Part shown: in pieces, positions 6,363-9,024 of the stretch
How positions within the stretch are numbered: position 1 is the stretch's first letter
Layout of the letters: the number at the start of each line of letters is the position of its first letter
Notes under the pieces: model-generated
Told to the model about the DNA's origin: nothing
What the model saw: only the letters and a program-made list of their open reading frames with translations
Database searches by the model: none
Assembly (NCBI RefSeq): GCF_001298715.1
Contig: NZ_CDSC02000227.1
Span: forward strand, 1-9,024
Length of the DNA stretch: 9,024 bases
Reading direction: 5' to 3'
Origin: Bathymodiolus azoricus thioautotrophic gill symbiont
Lineage (GTDB): Bacteria; Pseudomonadota; Gammaproteobacteria; PS1; Pseudothioglobaceae
Made by a program: the position numbers and the translations under genes

Positions 6363-7369
6363 AAATTATTACTTAAATCGTATTCCTGTTTTAATTTCTC
6401 TGATAATTGGTAAACCGCCATCGCGTATCTATTGTCGTGATTATAACGGGTTATCACATAAAAATTCCAAAAAGTGAGCCAAGTATCTACATTTATTTTT
6501 TGCGGTAAGCGAATAAAAGCCAATTTAGTTTTATTGTCAATGTCTGCATCTATATTCAAACCTTTGTTACGCCAGTGTTTGGCGTTTCTCCGTGGTTTGA
6601 AATTGGCGCGTTTGGCGTGCTTTAGATGCTTAATATCCAGTGAAATAGGGCGGGCAATCTCTCCGTCATCATGCCATTGATGCTTGTCAAAATAATTGGC
6701 AATTGAGCCAATAGCATCAATAGGGTCTGAAAACAAATCGATTTTTCCATCCTTGTTGAAATCAACCGCATAATGGCGATACGAACTGGCAATGAATTGT
6801 GGGAAGCCCATTGCACCTGCATATGAGCCTTTAACAGACAAAGGTGCAATGGAGTTTTCACGAGTCATGAGTAAAAATTGCTCCAATTCTTTTTGATAGA
6901 AAGCACGACGACGATATTTTCCAAATGAGCGTTTTGCCAGTGTTTCTAGTGTCGAATGAGCTCCTTTGTTATTGCCATAATGGGTTTCTATACCTAAGAT
7001 TGCAACAATAATTTCAACAGGAACACGGTAAATTCTTTCAGCACGCTGCAATGTTGCTAAGTTGTCTTGCCAAAATTTAACGCCATTTTTAATGCGATTT
7101 TTTGTGATAAATAAACTTTTGTATTTGTCCCATGACATGGGTGGTTTCTTGACATGCTTGCTTCTCCTTCTCTTCTTTTTAGAAGATTTGTTAGTAATTC
7201 TAAATTTAACACTGTGAAAGATGGTTGTTAGCTCATCTTTGTCAAAATCATGTTTTTCCACCATTTTTTCAATGAAGTTTTGTGTGATTTTAAAAGATGT
7301 CGCTGGCACCATCTTAGCCGATGCTGCAAATGATACAAGTACAGTAGAAAGTAGAAGTAATTTTAACAT
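6359..7369 (-). CDS. mltB: Lytic murein transglycosylase B
   Basis: MltB cleaves the MurNAc-GlcNAc bond of peptidoglycan, leaving 1,6-anhydro-MurNAc ends. The 336-residue protein has the Slt35 features: the catalytic glutamate in ILGIETHYGNNKG (E128), the downstream SYAGAMGFPQFIASSY motif (182-197) and an EF-hand-like calcium loop DFNKDGKIDLFSD (203-215) followed by PIDAIGSIANYF. The signal peptide (about 1-18) ends in ASA-K and has no lipobox cysteine. The product is therefore predicted to be soluble in the periplasm, whereas E. coli MltB is an outer-membrane lipoprotein. A very basic stretch, SSKKKRRRSKHVKKPP (62-77), sits between the N-terminal segment and the catalytic core. The ATG follows the rodA stop by three bases with no ribosome site. 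The overlap with dacA (ATGA) suggests coupled translation of the two wall-trimming enzymes. Confidence 0.95.
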   Translation of the reverse strand: MLKLLLLSTVLVSFAASAKMVPATSFKITQNFIEKMVEKHDFDKDELTTIFHSVKFRITNKSSKKKRRRSKHVKKPPMSWDKYKSLFITKNRIKNGVKFWQDNLATLQRAERIYRVPVEIIVAILGIETHYGNNKGAHSTLETLAKRSFGKYRRRAFYQKELEQFLLMTRENSIAPLSVKGSYAGAMGFPQFIASSYRHYAVDFNKDGKIDLFSDPIDAIGSIANYFDKHQWHDDGEIARPISLDIKHLKHAKRANFKPRRNAKHWRNKGLNIDADIDNKTKLAFIRLPQKINVDTWLTFWNFYVITRYNHDNRYAMAVYQLSEKLKQEYDLSNNL

Positions 7370-7372
7370 TGC

Positions 7373-8509
7373 TTAGAATTTAGATAAATAATTCGGTGTT
7401 TTGTGTTTACGAATTGACATGATAATACCAAAACTCACAAATAGAGTAATCAGTGATGAGCCGCCATAACTAATCAGAGGTAACGGTACACCCACCACAG
7501 GAAGTAAGCCAGATACCATGCCAATATTAACAAAAACATAAGTAAAAAAAATAAGCGTCAAGCTTGCACCCAACAATTTAGAAAATGTATCTTCTGATTC
7601 GAAAGAAATGACAAAGCAACGCCAAATAATTAAACCGTAAAAAAACAATAGCAGTAACACACCTAAAAATCCCAACTCCTCTGCGATAACTGCAAAAATA
7701 AAATCGGTAGTATGTTCAGGCAAGAAGTTCAGTTGAGATTGTGAACCTTGCTCAATGCCTTTACCTAATAGGCCACCAGAGCCAATAGCAATTTTAGATT
7801 GTAAGATATGATAACCTGCGCCAAGCGGATCTAAACTTGGGTCAATCATTGTCATAATGCGCTTCTTTTGATATGCTATTAACAAGTAATTCCAAGCAAC
7901 ATAGCCACTCCCAATGATCACGCCAAAAACCACACTAAGATTGAGCCATTTGTTGTGCTTAATAATTTGAATACGAAACCCTGAGAAAAACAACACATAC
8001 AGTCCGCTAGCACCAATGAGTAGCGATGTGCCTAAATCAGGCTGTTTGGCAATTAGCAGAACCGTAGCAGCAATTGCAGCAATTGAGCCGAGTGCTGACA
8101 TAGGTTGTGGTGGTAGCGTTTTTTCACTAAGGATTGAAGCAATCGCAATTGGCACAATAATTTTCATTAACTCTGATGGCTGAAAACGCATAAAGCCTAA
8201 ATCTAGCCATCGTTGAGCACCGCCACTACTGGAGCCAAATAGTAACACCAATAACAGTAAGAAAATACCAAACAACATCAAATAAGGAGAGTAATGCCTA
8301 AGTAAATAAAGTGGTATTTGTGCAACAACCAGCATTACACTAACGGCAAGTGCAAAGTGCACTATTTGTTTGAAGATCAACCCCATTGATTCAGATGCAC
8401 TATAAAGCATTAATAAGCCAAACATACTAGTACCCATTAGTATTAAAAATAATGGTGTGTCCATTTTAAAGTAATGCCAATAATGGCGGAGCTTATCAAT
8501 TCGTGTCAT
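7373..8509 (-). CDS. rodA: Peptidoglycan glycosyltransferase RodA (SEDS family)
   Basis: RodA polymerises lipid II into glycan strands for side-wall growth, in complex with the transpeptidase PBP2 and MreBCD. The 378-residue protein is hydrophobic, with about ten membrane segments. It carries the SEDS motifs GGAQRWLDLGFMRFQPSE (96-113), AKQPDLGTSLL (154-164), QSKIAIGSGGLLGKG (237-251), the essential periplasmic aspartate in LPEHTTDFIFAVIAEELG (D269, matching D262 of E. coli RodA), and the C-terminal GLLPVVGVPLPLISYGGSS. These, with its length, fit RodA better than FtsW, which normally sits in the dcw cluster. The start overlaps the stop of the upstream Mth938-like gene (ATGA), and there is no ribosome site. 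The usual partner gene for PBP2 is not immediately upstream. Confidence 0.96.
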   Translation of the reverse strand: MTRIDKLRHYWHYFKMDTPLFLILMGTSMFGLLMLYSASESMGLIFKQIVHFALAVSVMLVVAQIPLYLLRHYSPYLMLFGIFLLLLVLLFGSSSGGAQRWLDLGFMRFQPSELMKIIVPIAIASILSEKTLPPQPMSALGSIAAIAATVLLIAKQPDLGTSLLIGASGLYVLFFSGFRIQIIKHNKWLNLSVVFGVIIGSGYVAWNYLLIAYQKKRIMTMIDPSLDPLGAGYHILQSKIAIGSGGLLGKGIEQGSQSQLNFLPEHTTDFIFAVIAEELGFLGVLLLLFFYGLIIWRCFVISFESEDTFSKLLGASLTLIFFTYVFVNIGMVSGLLPVVGVPLPLISYGGSSLITLFVSFGIIMSIRKHKTPNYLSKF

Positions 8510-8868
8510 AACAATAACAGCCCGACTAATCTTGCATCAGATAATAACAAATTAAAACATCGACAAGCCGATTCACTGTTCATACTTTCAACGCCAATGT
8601 TCATTTGTTGTAGTGCGACTTGCTGTAGTGGATTTAAAAATTGACTATATTCACCAGTACCGATAATCAAAATGTCAATATCATCTTTTGAGCTGAGTGG
8701 AAATAATGCTATTTTATCCAACCGCTCTAATGTTAAATCAGGAGTTTGCGTATGGTACTTAGGTGAGATAAAGCAGGGCGTACTAAGCGTTGTATGTGAC
8801 AAGGTCACCATATCATTTTCTATGGAAACAATGCTATTTCGATTGTTATCTTGCTGATTAAATTCCAC
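8506..8868 (-). CDS. Mth938-like (DUF498, COG3737) domain protein, function unknown
   Basis: This 120-residue protein is a member of the Mth938-like fold family, related to mitochondrial complex I assembly factor NDUFAF3. The bacterial members have no settled biochemical role. Recognition rests on the C-terminal half: DILIIGTGEYSQFLNPLQQVALQQMNIGVE, then ESACRCFNLLLSDARLVGLLLL, the characteristic glycine motif followed by 'T/S-xACRxxN'. No signal peptide or membrane segment is evident, so it is probably cytoplasmic. The start is GTG at 8868. The next in-frame ATG (8811) would remove the N-terminal strands expected for the family, so GTG is preferred although no Shine-Dalgarno sequence precedes it. 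It is the first gene of the cell-wall operon, about 30 nt after the predicted transcription start, and its stop overlaps rodA (ATGA). A wall-related role is suggested only by position. Confidence 0.85.
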   Translation of the reverse strand: MEFNQQDNNRNSIVSIENDMVTLSHTTLSTPCFISPKYHTQTPDLTLERLDKIALFPLSSKDDIDILIIGTGEYSQFLNPLQQVALQQMNIGVESMNSESACRCFNLLLSDARLVGLLLL

Positions 8869-8904
8869 TTTGAAAAATTGGCGTATTTAATGATGTAGGA
8901 AAGC

Positions 8905-8913
8905 ATTATAACA
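8905..8913 (-). promoter_or_regulatory. Perfect extended -10 promoter of the cell-wall operon
   Basis: The minus strand reads TGT-TATAAT, a full match to the extended -10 consensus. Transcription would start near 8896-8898, giving a leader of roughly 30 nt before the GTG at 8868. No clear -35 hexamer lies at 16-18 bases (the region is AATTTGT-like), as expected for an extended -10 promoter. It is the only strong promoter seen ahead of the seven overlapping genes. Confidence 0.7.
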
Positions 8914-8976
8914 GCCAAAGCTTTATACAAATTTATTTATCTCTGTATTACAAAACCCCAGCAACTTAAGACAACA

Positions 8977-9018
8977 CACATTAATCTTTATTGTTTAAAG
9001 TATTATTGATTTAATGTG
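8977..9018. repeat. AT-rich inverted repeat at the right edge
   Basis: Perfect 8-bp arms CACATTAA (8977-8984) and TTAATGTG (9011-9018) are separated by 26 AT-rich bases. The repeat lies about 65 bp upstream of the operon promoter. It could be a binding site for a regulator, the end of a neighbouring gene's transcript, or chance in AT-rich DNA. No GC stem or T run supports a classical terminator. Confidence 0.3.
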
Positions 9019-9024
9019 GTTACT

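Noticed and set aside
6474..6861. Open frames on either strand inside mltB (6474-6680 plus, 6622-6861 minus)
   Set aside because: They lie wholly within a well-recognised gene, have no ribosome site or family resemblance, and read as other-frame shadows.
8672..8857. Plus-strand open frame antisense to the Mth938-like gene
   Set aside because: The minus-strand frame carries the conserved family motifs, overlaps rodA as ATGA and has an upstream promoter. The plus frame has none of these.

Overview
All genes in this window lie on the minus strand. They form two blocks of core chromosomal genes, with no mobile element, CRISPR array, tRNA or rRNA. The AT-rich DNA, the ffs-dnaX-ebfC-recR order (also found in pseudomonads), the RodA-MltB-DacA grouping and the AmgK/MurU recycling pair all point to a free-living or host-associated gammaproteobacterium with a fairly AT-rich, compact genome. 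A thiotrophic SUP05/Thioglobus-like lineage would fit, but that placement is an inference and is not shown by the sequence.

Block 1, in transcription order (right to left, 8910 to 2806), is a seven-gene cell-wall operon. It opens with a perfect extended -10 promoter (TGT-TATAAT, 8905-8913) and a GTG-started Mth938-like protein. Then come rodA (glycan polymerase of the elongasome), mltB (lytic transglycosylase), dacA (D,D-carboxypeptidase), dat (D-amino acid aminotransferase), amgK (MurNAc/GlcNAc anomeric kinase) and murU (MurNAc-1-phosphate uridylyltransferase). Every junction overlaps by 1-8 nt or has a 3-nt gap, and almost no gene has a recognisable Shine-Dalgarno sequence, so translational coupling is likely. 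Biochemically, RodA builds glycan, MltB and DacA trim it and release anhydro-muropeptides and D-alanine, Dat can turn D-alanine into D-glutamate, and AmgK with MurU return MurNAc to UDP-MurNAc.

Block 2 (2687 to 21) starts with an extended -10 promoter directly upstream of a small 4.5S-type SRP RNA (ffs). It is followed 21 nt later by dnaX (tau/gamma clamp-loader subunit), then ebfC/ybaB and recR. The main point of interest is a run of ten A residues in the dnaX coding strand at the domain III/tau-tail boundary. Slippage there in either direction reaches a TAA within two to three codons, which predicts a short gamma form.

The gaps are small: 135 bp between murU and ffs (holding the ffs promoter), and 156 bp at the right edge (holding the operon promoter and an AT-rich inverted repeat). 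I found no clearly undescribed system. The findings are mostly regulatory or architectural variations on known genes.
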